Shown: piece by piece, positions 1 to 8,148 of the stretch
Layout: each line of letters opens with the position of its first letter
Position numbering within the stretch: the first letter of the stretch is position 1
From: Aquificaceae bacterium
GTDB lineage: Bacteria > Aquificota > Aquificia > Aquificales > Aquificaceae
Assembly: GCA_025062075.1 (NCBI GenBank)
Contig: JANXBA010000038.1
Span: 1-63,047, forward strand
Reading direction: 5' to 3'
Length of the DNA stretch: 63,047 nt
Made by a program: the position numbers and the translations under genes
The notes under the pieces: generated by a model
Databases searched by the model: none
Seen by the model: the letters and a program-made list of their open reading frames with translations, nothing else
Told to the model about the DNA's origin: nothing

Positions 1-339
<339 letters not shown>

Positions 340-346
340 AACCTTC

Positions 347-361
347 GGGGCCCTCGGCCCC
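347..361 (+). terminator. Possible hairpin terminator after thiC
   Basis: GGGGCC (347-352), a CTC loop, and GGCCCC (356-361) form a perfect 6-bp GC stem just after the thiC stop. Only two T residues follow, so as an intrinsic terminator it is weak. It may simply protect the 3' end. Confidence 0.35.
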
Positions 362-421
362 TTAACCAAACCTTAACATAAACTTAAAAGAAACTTAACT
401 TTTCTTCGCTAATATTTAGTT

Positions 422-1171
422 ATGTCCTTTGCCCTTTTGGAGCTACACGATGTAAGTCCCTACTACAAGACAGAATTCTTGGACGCTCTTGAACTTTTGG
501 AGGAGGTGGGTTGCCATAAATTCTCTCTTCTGGTGGTGCCTTACTTCTGGCATAGGGCACCGCTGGGAGAGAACAGAGAGTTTGTCTCCTTAGTAAAAAG
601 CACGGAGGCGGAGATAGTTCTGCACGGCTATACTCACAAAGGAAAGAAAAGGCTTCAGGACTTTCTTTGGACGGATGGGGAGGGAGAGTTTGGGGGGGTT
701 GGCTTGCAGGAGACCTACGAGAAGGTGCGAGCAGGTCTTGAGCTCTTTGAGTATCTGGGCTTTAGGACCGAGTTTTTTGTCCCGCCCGCCTGGATAGGCA
801 ACCCTTACCTGGAGGAGGTGCTCCGCTCCTTAGGCTTTAGAGCAGTTGCCTACCGCTGGCACGTAAAGGACCTCGTGTATAATACCTTCATCAGGTCGCC
901 CGTTCTCACCTTCAGCAGTAGAAGTGGGCTCTCTTGGCTTAGCATAAAGCTTATGCCGGAGCTGGGGCGACTTTACCAAAGGCATCGGGTGATTAGGCTC
1001 GCTCTGCACATGACGGACTTCAGAGACCCGAGAAAGACAAGTCTCTGGAGGTCTTTGCTTGGAGAAATCAAAAACTCAAGGAGGTGGACCAGCTATGGGG
1101 AGCTTTTTGGCAAAGGCGGACCTTCACCTTCACTCAAAGGCCTCCAACCTGCCGGGTGGATGGTTCAGTAG
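422..1171 (+). CDS. DUF2334 / polysaccharide-deacetylase-fold protein
   Basis: This 249-aa protein has the NodB-like deacetylase pattern of the DUF2334 group. It shows HDVSP at residues 9-13, the H-x3-H metal motif HGYTH at 68-72, FVPPAW at 119-124, and a late LHMTDF histidine. Such enzymes are metal-dependent de-N-acetylases, but the substrate of this group is unknown. Two glycosyltransferases directly downstream suggest glycolipid or cell-surface polysaccharide work. There is no Shine-Dalgarno sequence; a TAATAT hexamer at 410-415 sits 6 nt before the ATG. The 3' end overlaps the next gene by 77 nt in another frame. The overlapped tail (after about residue 224) is probably not part of the conserved fold. 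The function is inferred from fold and neighbours only. Confidence 0.8.
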   Translation: MSFALLELHDVSPYYKTEFLDALELLEEVGCHKFSLLVVPYFWHRAPLGENREFVSLVKSTEAEIVLHGYTHKGKKRLQDFLWTDGEGEFGGVGLQETYEKVRAGLELFEYLGFRTEFFVPPAWIGNPYLEEVLRSLGFRAVAYRWHVKDLVYNTFIRSPVLTFSSRSGLSWLSIKLMPELGRLYQRHRVIRLALHMTDFRDPRKTSLWRSLLGEIKNSRRWTSYGELFGKGGPSPSLKGLQPAGWMVQ

Positions 1172-3341
1172 GCTCATAGGTTGTCCCGAGAGCTTGACCG
1201 AGCCCATGGAGATATACAGAAGGCTCAAAGAGAGGGGCATGAGCTTTGTCACCATAACGGACCACAACACCATAAACGGGGTTTTAGAGATAGCCCACCT
1301 GCCGGAGGTGTTCATAAGCTGTGAATACACGGTGGAGGTGCCGGAGGAAAAGGCCAAGGTGCACGTACTCGCCTACGGGCTCAACGAGGAGCACCACAAA
1401 AACCTGCTCTCTCTCAGGGGCAACCTGCAGGAGTTTGTGAGGTATCTCAAGCTACATCGCATAGCCCATTCTTTGGCTCACCCTTTTTATTCGGTGCAGG
1501 GCACAAAGGTGAGCAAAAACTTGGTGGAAAAGCTTGTCCTACTCTTTGACAACTGGGAGGTCATAAACGGCACCCGTGGCGACGGAGTGAGATACATAGA
1601 GGAGTCCATCGCCCGCCTGTACGATGGGTGGGACAAGATACACCAGCTTGCGGAGAAGCACCGCATGGAGCATCAGCGCACGAGGGAGAGAATCACCTTC
1701 ACCGCGGGCTCCGACGACCACGGGGGTATGGACGTGGGAAGGACCTGGACCGGGGTGGAGGGCGCCAGAAGTAAAGAGGAATTTCTCAAGGGGCTGTGGG
1801 AAGGTAGAACGCAGGTGGGGACGGAGGAGCTGGGCGACAACAGACTTCTCAACATGGTCTGCAGGGTGGGCTACGACTTTCTGAGGAGCAAAGGCAGGAT
1901 ACCTTCAGAAATCCGTCCTGTAACCGACTACCTGTTTATGCACTCCGACAACGGTATGGTGGGCATGCTTCTCAGAAACTTTCTAAACGTAAGAGCGGAG
2001 AGACAGTACCTTCTGAGGGAGCTGGCAAAAGCTCTGCCTTCCATAGCTCTGGAGAGGTTTTTCAAAAGCCCCTCGCCGCAGACCATTGGGGAGCTGTGCC
2101 TGTCCCTCTTGGCTCATGGCTTCCCCGCCTTTTTAAAATACGCCCAGAAAAGAGAGGAGAAGAAAATAAAGCTCCTCGGCAAGGCCTTTGGCATCCAAAA
2201 CGGCGGAGCTCCGAAGGTGGCCTACCTCACAGATACCTACCACCACATAAACGGCGTTGCCAGAAGTGCCCGGCTCATCAGACAGATAGCTTTAGAAGAG
2301 GAGCTCCCCTTTACCGTGGTGGTCTGCAACTCTAAGGTAGCCCCGGAGGAGAATCTGGTAAACCTAAAACCCGTGGTGGAGATTCCCACGCCCTTCTACG
2401 AGGAGCTCCGCATGGGCCTGCCAAACCTGATAGAGCTGATGGACTTTATAGAGTCGGAGGGCTTTACGCAGGTGCACGTTGCCACGCCTGGACCCTTGGG
2501 TCTGATGGGCGTCTTGGTGAGCAAGATACTGGACCTTAGGCTCACCTTTGCCTTCCACACTGATATACCCTCCTACGCCTACACCTACACGGGCGACCCG
2601 GTGGTGGAAGAGCTCATGTGGAAGGCCTTCCTTCTGCTGGCAAACCTCTCGGACCGCTTCTTCGTCCCCTCCGAGCACTACAGAAACCTCTTCGTAAGCA
2701 AGGGCTTGGACCACGGTAAGGTGAGCCTCTTCAGACGGGGCGTGGACACGGAGCTCTTCTCCCCCCACAAGAGAGAAGAGGACTTCTGGGCAAGGAGGTT
2801 AAACGTAAAGAAGCATCAGAGGGTGGTGCTCTACGTGGGGCGCGTCTCCAAGGAGAAAGGGCTGGACACTTTCCTCCACACCGCCAAGTGCTTCCCGGAG
2901 GATGTCTTCGTGATAGTGGGGGACGGTCCCTACAGGGCGCAGGTGGAAGCCCAAAAGCCGAAGAACGTCCACACGGTGGGCTACATGGTGGGCGAGGAGC
3001 TGGCCAAGGCTTACGCAAGCTCGGACGTTTTCCTATTCCCCTCCGAGACGGAGACCTACGGTCAGGTGGTTCTGGAGGCCATGGCGAGCGGTCTGCCCGT
3101 GGTGGTAAGCTCAAGGGGTGCCTCCCACGAGCACGTGGAGGAAGGGCTGAACGGCTTTATCGCCACGAAGGCGGAGGAGTTCGTGGAAAAACTCTCCCTG
3201 CTCCTGTCCAACGAACAGCTCCGCAGGAGCATGTCCCAGGAAGCTCTCCAGAGGGCAAGAAGCCTAGACATGAGAAAGAGCTACGTAGACTACATGCTCT
3301 CCATCGCAGGTTTGGGAAGGCTTGTGCATGAAGCTGGTTGA
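1095..3341 (+). CDS. PHP-domain phosphoesterase fused to GT4-family glycosyltransferase
   Basis: This is a 748-aa fusion. The N-terminal half is a PHP metal-dependent phosphoesterase, with DLHLH at residues 9-13, TDHN at 55-58, a later SLAHPF and AGSDDHGG. From about residue 375 comes a GT-B glycosyltransferase of family 4, with a VGRVSKEKG nucleotide-site region and the E-x-Y-G-x6-E donor motif (SETETYGQVVLEAMASG) near residue 650. The ATG at 1095 is chosen over an upstream in-frame TTG at 1059 because AGGAGGT lies just before it. The product probably transfers a sugar to a lipid or surface acceptor, and the PHP half could hydrolyse a phosphate ester in the same pathway. The gene overlaps its upstream neighbour by 77 nt and its downstream neighbour by 14 nt. 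The acceptor cannot be read from sequence. Confidence 0.85.
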   Translation: MGSFLAKADLHLHSKASNLPGGWFSRLIGCPESLTEPMEIYRRLKERGMSFVTITDHNTINGVLEIAHLPEVFISCEYTVEVPEEKAKVHVLAYGLNEEHHKNLLSLRGNLQEFVRYLKLHRIAHSLAHPFYSVQGTKVSKNLVEKLVLLFDNWEVINGTRGDGVRYIEESIARLYDGWDKIHQLAEKHRMEHQRTRERITFTAGSDDHGGMDVGRTWTGVEGARSKEEFLKGLWEGRTQVGTEELGDNRLLNMVCRVGYDFLRSKGRIPSEIRPVTDYLFMHSDNGMVGMLLRNFLNVRAERQYLLRELAKALPSIALERFFKSPSPQTIGELCLSLLAHGFPAFLKYAQKREEKKIKLLGKAFGIQNGGAPKVAYLTDTYHHINGVARSARLIRQIALEEELPFTVVVCNSKVAPEENLVNLKPVVEIPTPFYEELRMGLPNLIELMDFIESEGFTQVHVATPGPLGLMGVLVSKILDLRLTFAFHTDIPSYAYTYTGDPVVEELMWKAFLLLANLSDRFFVPSEHYRNLFVSKGLDHGKVSLFRRGVDTELFSPHKREEDFWARRLNVKKHQRVVLYVGRVSKEKGLDTFLHTAKCFPEDVFVIVGDGPYRAQVEAQKPKNVHTVGYMVGEELAKAYASSDVFLFPSETETYGQVVLEAMASGLPVVVSSRGASHEHVEEGLNGFIATKAEEFVEKLSLLLSNEQLRRSMSQEALQRARSLDMRKSYVDYMLSIAGLGRLVHEAG

Positions 3342-4437
3342 CATAACCCCCTACTTTCACAGAAAGAGCGGAGGCATCAAGCGCTACCTGACGGAGAAGT
3401 CCAAGTTCCTGAAAGGTAAGGGCGTAGAGCACGTGCTCCTCATACCGGGCAAGGAGAGAAAAACCTACTGGCTTGAGGAGACAAAGGTTTACGAGCTTCC
3501 CTCCTTTCCCCTGCCTTTGACCGGGGGCTACCGTTTCTTCTCCTCCCTGTCGGAGATAAAGGAAATTCTCCAAAAAGAAGAGCCCGACATAGTGGAGCTG
3601 GGTGGGACCTACCAGCCTATACCCATGCTCAAGTCTGACCGCTACCTGCTCAGCGTCTTCTACCACTCGGACATAAGGACGGACCTCTCCCTCCTGCCCG
3701 CACCCGAAAGACTGAAAAGAACCTTCGTAGAGCGCACCGTAAGGAAAAAGCTCTCCAAGGCGGACCTTATCTTGGTGCCTTCGAGAAGACAGCAGGAATT
3801 TTTAGAGTCTTACGGGCTGGAGAGGGTCGTAACCGTAAACCTCGGAGTGGACACGGAGGTGTTCAACCCCTCCAAGAGAAACCCCTACTTCGAGAAAATC
3901 ATGCGCATAGGGGAACGCAAGTTTAAACTGCTCTACGTGGGCAGGCTGTCGCCCGAAAAGAACGTAGGCTTTCTCTTGGACTTTTTCCAGCACTTGGACC
4001 CCGCCCTCTTTCACCTGATAGTGGTGGGGGACGGTCCCGTCAGAAGGAAGGTGGAAAGGCTCGCCCAGAAGCTCCCCAACTTGAGCTACTTGGACTACGT
4101 CTATCGGAAAGAGGAGCTGGCGGAGATATACGCCAGCTGTGACATTTTCCTAAGTGCCTCCACGGGTGAGACCTACGGGCTCTGTTTCTTAGAGGCCCAG
4201 GCCTGCGGCTGTCTGCTGGTAGCTCCCAACATGGGTTTAGAGACTCAGCCCTTTGAGGAGTTCCTGCCAAAGGAGCTAACCGTAGATGCCTTCTACGAGG
4301 CCACGCTTAGAGCCTGCAACGCCCTGAGCGTGTCCACGAGAGAAAAGGTGAGTAGCTACGTGGCCACTCATTTCTCTTGGGAGGCCACCTTTGAAAAGCT
4401 CTTGGAGACCTACCGTAGCGCTCTGTCCACCCTTTAA
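3328..4437 (+). CDS. GT4-family glycosyltransferase
   Basis: This 369-aa GT-B enzyme of glycosyltransferase family 4 starts with the acceptor-side sequence YFHRKSGGIKRYL, which contains the glycine-rich loop typical of the family. It has LYVGRLSPEKN in the middle and the donor-binding signature TGETYGLCFLEAQACG near residue 275. The start is the ATG at 3328, which overlaps the end of the PHP-glycosyltransferase gene by 14 nt; an in-frame TTG two codons earlier is less likely. Together with the two upstream genes it forms a likely operon building a glycolipid or surface glycan. The sugar donor and acceptor are unknown. Confidence 0.85.
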   Translation: MKLVDITPYFHRKSGGIKRYLTEKSKFLKGKGVEHVLLIPGKERKTYWLEETKVYELPSFPLPLTGGYRFFSSLSEIKEILQKEEPDIVELGGTYQPIPMLKSDRYLLSVFYHSDIRTDLSLLPAPERLKRTFVERTVRKKLSKADLILVPSRRQQEFLESYGLERVVTVNLGVDTEVFNPSKRNPYFEKIMRIGERKFKLLYVGRLSPEKNVGFLLDFFQHLDPALFHLIVVGDGPVRRKVERLAQKLPNLSYLDYVYRKEELAEIYASCDIFLSASTGETYGLCFLEAQACGCLLVAPNMGLETQPFEEFLPKELTVDAFYEATLRACNALSVSTREKVSSYVATHFSWEATFEKLLETYRSALSTL

Positions 4438-4459
4438 CAGAATCTTAAAAATTTAGCCC

Positions 4460-4473
4460 TATACTACTTCCAC
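4460..4473 (+). promoter_or_regulatory. -10 hexamer TATACT, 8 nt before ATG
   Basis: TATACT at 4460-4465 is followed by 8 nt and the ATG at 4474. There is no Shine-Dalgarno sequence. This spacing predicts transcription starting at or next to the start codon (leaderless). Confidence 0.45.
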
Positions 4474-4680
4474 ATGAAGGAGAGGATAGAGAGTCTGATG
4501 GAAGAGCTTGAAAGGGAAAAAAGAGCCTGTCACAAACTCCTGAAAAAAGGAGAAAAACTGAGAAAGAGAGAAAGGGACACCTTCCTGACGGAGAAGGACA
4601 GAACCATACTCATTGAGTCCTTTGTGGTCGGAGGCCTTCTGGAGAAACTCATCACCAGAGCTCTAAACAAGGTCTTTTAG
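4474..4680 (+). CDS. Small charged helical protein, unknown function
   Basis: This 68-aa protein is dominated by Lys, Glu and Arg (MEELEREKRACHKLLKKGEK) and is probably one long coiled-coil or helical hairpin with a more hydrophobic C-terminal third (ESFVVGGLLEKLITRAL). I do not recognise a family. It is preceded by a TATACT hexamer 8 nt upstream and has no ribosome binding site, so it looks like a separate leaderless unit 36 nt after the glycosyltransferase gene. Its stop overlaps the stop of the convergent SCP2-like gene by 4 nt. The even codon use and its own promoter argue that it is real. Confidence 0.6.
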   Translation: MKERIESLMEELEREKRACHKLLKKGEKLRKRERDTFLTEKDRTILIESFVVGGLLEKLITRALNKVF

Positions 4681-5012
4681 AGCAGTTTCTGTAGCGTGGA
4701 GAGGACCCTCTGGTAGTTGCCCGACACCTTGAGACGACCTTCAAAGAGGTATCTCACCGCCTTGGAGGGTTTTTCCAACAGCCTCATAAGGTCTCTGTAG
4801 CTCACCGCCACCTTGTCCTTGGCTCCCTCTGGGTTCTCCGTGTATGTTATCCTCCCCGAGCCTATCAGAAAGTGGGCCCTCTGCATGTTCGGCAGTTCCA
4901 CCACCAGAAGGAGGGGTTCTTGAATTTGTGAGAGCACCTCCCCGTGCTTTTCCTGTAGGTGATGGGCAATCAGTTTTAGTTCCCTTATGTAGTCCTCAGT
5001 ACTCACTTTCAA
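4677..5012 (-). CDS. SCP2 sterol-binding-domain-like protein
   Basis: This 111-aa protein has the features of a stand-alone SCP2 (sterol carrier) domain: an amphipathic N-terminal helix, a beta segment LLLVVELPNMQRAHFLIGSG, a KVAVSYRDLMRLLEKP helix and a C-terminal FEGRLKVSGNYQRVLSTLQKLL tail typical of the lipid-binding fold. In bacteria such domains bind hydrophobic ligands, but the ligand here is unknown. It is the last gene of the seven-gene P-type ATPase operon. The annotated TTG start overlaps the previous gene by 17 nt; a GTG at 5006 is an equally plausible start. Neither has a clear ribosome binding site, so coupled translation is likely. Confidence 0.7.
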   Translation of the reverse strand: MKVSTEDYIRELKLIAHHLQEKHGEVLSQIQEPLLLVVELPNMQRAHFLIGSGRITYTENPEGAKDKVAVSYRDLMRLLEKPSKAVRYLFEGRLKVSGNYQRVLSTLQKLL

Positions 5013-5253
5013 TGTGGATGACCCTTTCGTCCTTGGAGAGCCTCCCTATGATTTCTTCTAACACGGACGTGGCCTTCTCCTCCGTGGAGTATATGCCAAG
5101 AACAGCAGGCAGGAGCGGTTGGCTCATGTAGGCGACCACCTTGTAAACCACCCTTTTTCTACCCTCCACCTCTATCTTGGCCTCCTCCACGGACAGAGAT
5201 ATCACATGGAGGGTGTTGAGATACCTACCGCTCCTGGTCTTCAGGAAGTTCAT
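4996..5253 (-). CDS. Conserved-looking small protein of P-type ATPase operon, unknown
   Basis: This 85-aa protein is not recognised. It shows alternating beta-like stretches (TLHVISLSVEEAKIEVEGRK and VVYKVVAYMSQPL) and a C-terminal helix with acidic residues (EEKATSVLEEIIGRL). It has no cysteine and no membrane segment. Its ATG overlaps the stop of the upstream gene (GGATGA, 5250-5253) and its end overlaps the SCP2-like gene, so it is translationally coupled on both sides. The position inside the ATPase operon suggests an accessory role in the same process. No function is proposed. Confidence 0.6.
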   Translation of the reverse strand: MNFLKTRSGRYLNTLHVISLSVEEAKIEVEGRKRVVYKVVAYMSQPLLPAVLGIYSTEEKATSVLEEIIGRLSKDERVIHIESEY

Positions 5254-5522
5254 CCTTCTTGCTTATTTTCCTCTTCTTTTAGGGCCTTTTTGGCACCTTC
5301 CACCGCACCCTCCACCGAGTACTTGACCACTTTGAGAGCTCTCTCACCTATGTCGGCGGCGGTCTTGACTATCTCCTTGCTGACTTCCATCACCTTGGAA
5401 AGGGCTTCCGCGGGTAAGTCTTTGAGGCTTTTTTCCTCCGTCATGCCCATCTTTCTTCTCAGCTCCTCCAGCTCCGCCTTGATTTTTTCCAGCTCCTGAG
5501 CCAAGTCCTTCTTCTCTTCCAT
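5250..5522 (-). CDS. Coiled-coil / amphipathic-helix protein of P-type ATPase operon
   Basis: This 90-aa protein is not assigned to a family. The first third is a strongly charged coiled coil (QELEKIKAELEELRRKMG). The second half is rich in Ala, Val and Lys in the style of amphipathic or phasin-like helices (VKTAADIGERALKVVKYSVE) and has no full membrane segment. The ATG at 5522 is preferred over a GTG two codons upstream because GGAGGT lies 7 nt before it. It begins 16 nt after the ATPase stop and overlaps the next gene by 4 nt. It might form a scaffold at the membrane with the ATPase and the small membrane proteins, but that is inference. Confidence 0.65.
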   Translation of the reverse strand: MEEKKDLAQELEKIKAELEELRRKMGMTEEKSLKDLPAEALSKVMEVSKEIVKTAADIGERALKVVKYSVEGAVEGAKKALKEEENKQEG

Positions 5523-5538
5523 GGCCACTACCTCCTGC

Positions 5539-7611
5539 TTATTTTTTTAACGAGTATAACCCCAACAGCACGGTTGTGCCGTTGTTAATAAGCGTTGACA
5601 CGGAAGGTCCAAAAAGACCGAGGACAGAGCCTAAGAGCCCGAGGGTGTTGGCAAGGGAGTTAATCCTGTAGGAGGTCTTGAGCTTTTTCATGGTGCGCTC
5701 CGCTATGTCTACCGCGTCCACAAGGTGCCAGAGGCTGTCCCCGATTACCACGTCCGCCACCTCTATGGCTATGTCCGTGCCACTCCTCAGGGATATGCCC
5801 ACGTCCGCAGAGGACAGGGCAGGCGAGTCGTTAACGCCGTCTCCCACAAAGGCAACCACCCTCCCCTGCCTTTTCAACTCCTCTACCACCTTGGCCTTCT
5901 CCGCAGGAAAGACGCGGGCGTAGAACTCCTCTATGCTTAACTCCTTCGCTATGTACCGAGCTATGCCCTCGTTGTCTCCGGTGCAGAGCACCACCTTTTT
6001 GCCTCTTCTCCTGAGCTCCGCTACCACGTCCTTTGCCTCTTCCCTGAGTGGGTCTCTGAAGGTAAGAAGCCCTACTATCTTCTTATCCTTCACTAGGTAA
6101 AGCACGGACTTTGCCTCTCGGTGGAATTTGTCCACCAGCTCCCTCACCTCGTCCCCTATCTTTATGCGCTTTTTCTGCATAAAGCGGGTGCTACCCAGCA
6201 TGAACTTGACCCCTTCCAGCTCGCCCTCTATGCCCAGACCTATGTGATACTGGGAGTTCTCTCTGGGAACAGGAGACAGACCCCTGTCCTCCGCCAGCTT
6301 TACGATGGCCCTTGCCACTGGGTGGGTGATTCTCTGCTCCAGAGAGGCGGCATATTTGAGGACCTCCTCCTGAGAGATTTCCAGCCCCACTATGTCCTCC
6401 ACCACGGGATGTCCTACGGTCAAGGTGCCCGTCTTGTCCATCACGAAGGTGTCCACCCTCGAGAGGGCCTCCAGCTTGCCACCGCTCTTTATGAGAATCC
6501 CGTAGGTGGAGGCCTGAGCTACGCTGGAGAGCACCGTCAGGGGAGTGCTAAGGTGTATGCCCGTATGGTAGTCTATGATGAGGGTGGAGGTGAGCCTGTT
6601 TACTTGCCCACTCAGGGCGTAGGACAGAAGACCGAGCCACAAGGTAGGCTTGACCAAGCGGTTCGCCCTCTCCTCCGCCAGACGCTGGACATTTATGGGC
6701 TCTTTAATACTCTCTTCCACAATACGGGCTATCTTCGCCACCACCGTGTCCTCGCCCACCTCCTCCACGCGCACATAGAGCTTGCCGTCCTCCACAAAGG
6801 TCCCTGCAAAGACCTTGTCGCCGGGCTTTTTATGCACTGGGTTTGACTCGCCGGTAAGGGACGCCTGATTCACCAAAGCGTCCCCATCTTCCACCACGCC
6901 GTCCGCAGGTATCTTCTCGCCTGCGTAGACCGCAATCCTGCTCCCCTTTTTCAACTCTACAGCCTTGACCTTCACCGCTTGCCCGTTGCCCAGCAAGAGC
7001 CAAGCGCTGTCCTCCTTGTAGGAGAAGAGCTTCTCCACCTTCTCGTAGGCTTTTTTCTCTACCTTCTCCGACAGGTAGTCGCCAAGAGCCAGCAAAAAGA
7101 CCATAGTATGGGCGGACAGGGGACTACCCGTCAGGCTTGCCAAGACGATGGCGGAGGAGTCAAGAAGGTGCACATCTAACTTCCTGTTCCTGAGGGAGTT
7201 AAGCGCCTTTTCAAGAATGGGCTTTGAAAGCAGGAGGGTCATACCCGCCAGCACCGGGTTGGGCAGGAGACCTCTGAAGAGGTAGGGCAGGAAGGCAAGG
7301 GAAGTAAGGGCAAACCAGCGGGAGGTGCTGTCCTGCTTCTTTGCGGGCTTGGGCTTTTCTTTGGAGAGGTCCTCCAAGAAGACTTCCCTTGGGGTAGATT
7401 CTATGTGGTCTAAAAAGGCTATGAGGTCAAAGCTCCGAGGGTCGTATTCAAGGGTGAGCCTGCCGGAGCTCTTGGAGTACCTGACCTTGCGCACGCCCCC
7501 AAACCTTGAAAAGTAGGAGAGCAAGGTCTCCTCTGGGTGATGTAAGTGCTGGAAAAGGTAAGAGCTCAGCCTTATCCTTCCGGGAGAAAGGGACTCTACT
7601 TTGTAGGTCAT
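5539..7611 (-). CDS. Metal-type (P1B-like) P-type ATPase with atypical transmembrane motif
   Basis: This 690-aa pump has all catalytic motifs of the heavy-metal P-type ATPases: TGES at residues 253-256 (actuator), DKTGTLT at 392-398 (phosphorylated Asp392), HP at 430-431 (N-domain marker of P1B pumps) and GDGVNDSPAL at 590-599. Residues 1-80 look like a degenerate HMA-like ferredoxin fold without the CxxC copper motif. Where P1B pumps carry a CPC, CPH or SPC motif in a membrane helix, this protein has DYHTGIHLSTP (347-357), with no cysteine, so the usual cargo inference fails. Its ATG overlaps the upstream stop (ATGA, 7608-7611). It is the core of a seven-gene operon. Transport of some cation is likely; the ion and direction are unknown. 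Confidence 0.9.
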   Translation of the reverse strand: MTYKVESLSPGRIRLSSYLFQHLHHPEETLLSYFSRFGGVRKVRYSKSSGRLTLEYDPRSFDLIAFLDHIESTPREVFLEDLSKEKPKPAKKQDSTSRWFALTSLAFLPYLFRGLLPNPVLAGMTLLLSKPILEKALNSLRNRKLDVHLLDSSAIVLASLTGSPLSAHTMVFLLALGDYLSEKVEKKAYEKVEKLFSYKEDSAWLLLGNGQAVKVKAVELKKGSRIAVYAGEKIPADGVVEDGDALVNQASLTGESNPVHKKPGDKVFAGTFVEDGKLYVRVEEVGEDTVVAKIARIVEESIKEPINVQRLAEERANRLVKPTLWLGLLSYALSGQVNRLTSTLIIDYHTGIHLSTPLTVLSSVAQASTYGILIKSGGKLEALSRVDTFVMDKTGTLTVGHPVVEDIVGLEISQEEVLKYAASLEQRITHPVARAIVKLAEDRGLSPVPRENSQYHIGLGIEGELEGVKFMLGSTRFMQKKRIKIGDEVRELVDKFHREAKSVLYLVKDKKIVGLLTFRDPLREEAKDVVAELRRRGKKVVLCTGDNEGIARYIAKELSIEEFYARVFPAEKAKVVEELKRQGRVVAFVGDGVNDSPALSSADVGISLRSGTDIAIEVADVVIGDSLWHLVDAVDIAERTMKKLKTSYRINSLANTLGLLGSVLGLFGPSVSTLINNGTTVLLGLYSLKK

Positions 7612-7811
7612 TCTCCTTTCGCTTCCTGCTGGAGCTTGAGCTCCAAGGCCTTTACCATGGCTTCTATCTCTTTCTGAGTCTCTTCAAGCCTTCTTCTGTC
7701 TTTTGCCCTGTCCAGTATGTAGAGGGCGAGAATGCCAAGACCAAAGCCTAGGGCAAAACTAAAGGGGCCCGAACACACAGCCCTTCCAAGAATTGAAGCT
7801 ATCTGGTTCAT
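7608..7811 (-). CDS. Small membrane protein with charged helix (PacL-like layout)
   Basis: This 67-aa protein has one membrane segment (about residues 14-32, SGPFSFALGFGLGILALYIL) followed by a long charged helix (ETQKEIEAMVKALELKLQQE). I do not recognise a named family with certainty. The architecture resembles mycobacterial PacL proteins, small membrane partners of metal P-type ATPases, but no sequence motif proves that. It has a strong ribosome site (GGAGGT) directly after the previous gene's stop, and its own stop overlaps the ATPase ATG. It is probably an accessory subunit or platform for the pump. Confidence 0.7.
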   Translation of the reverse strand: MNQIASILGRAVCSGPFSFALGFGLGILALYILDRAKDRRRLEETQKEIEAMVKALELKLQQEAKGE

Positions 7812-7822
7812 CTTCTACCTCC

Positions 7823-8137
7823 TCACAGTTTTTCCTTTATCCTCTGGAGCATTTCTTGCTGTTTTTGGAGCACTTCCAGCTTTTTCTCCACCTCAAGCCT
7901 GTAGAGGTGTTTTGCCTCGGAGACCACGTCCTCCCAGAACTCCTTGCTCTCTTCTAAGTTGCCCGTGAGCCACTGCTGGAAGGCAATCACCTCCTTGGTG
8001 GTGGACACTAAAAAGGGCCTTGCGTCTCTGAGTAGCTTTCCTAGCACCACAAGACCCGCCAAGGCTCCAAAGCCATAGAGCATCATGTTTGTGGAAAAGC
8101 AACCACCAATAGTACTGGGAATATTCAAGTTAAACAT
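7823..8137 (-). CDS. Membrane protein with long charged helix (P-type ATPase accessory)
   Basis: This 104-aa protein has a short N-terminal region containing Cys13, a membrane segment about residues 18-36 (MMLYGFGALAGLVVLGKLL), and a long helix ending in a coiled coil (EVEKKLEVLQKQQEMLQRIK). The layout is the same as in the next protein, which suggests that the two are distant relatives or partners. The family is unknown to me. The ATG follows GGAGG at the end of the upstream gene, so the pair is coupled. Given the neighbours it probably assists the P-type ATPase in the cytoplasmic membrane. Alternatives such as a YtxH-like stress protein cannot be excluded. Confidence 0.7.
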   Translation of the reverse strand: MFNLNIPSTIGGCFSTNMMLYGFGALAGLVVLGKLLRDARPFLVSTTKEVIAFQQWLTGNLEESKEFWEDVVSEAKHLYRLEVEKKLEVLQKQQEMLQRIKEKL

Positions 8138-8148
8138 AACTAACCTCC

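Noticed and set aside
2888-3331. Long alternative-frame reading frames inside the PHP-glycosyltransferase gene, both strands
   Set aside because: They have Arg/Gly/Pro-rich shadow composition, no ribosome sites, and lie fully within a clear conserved gene.
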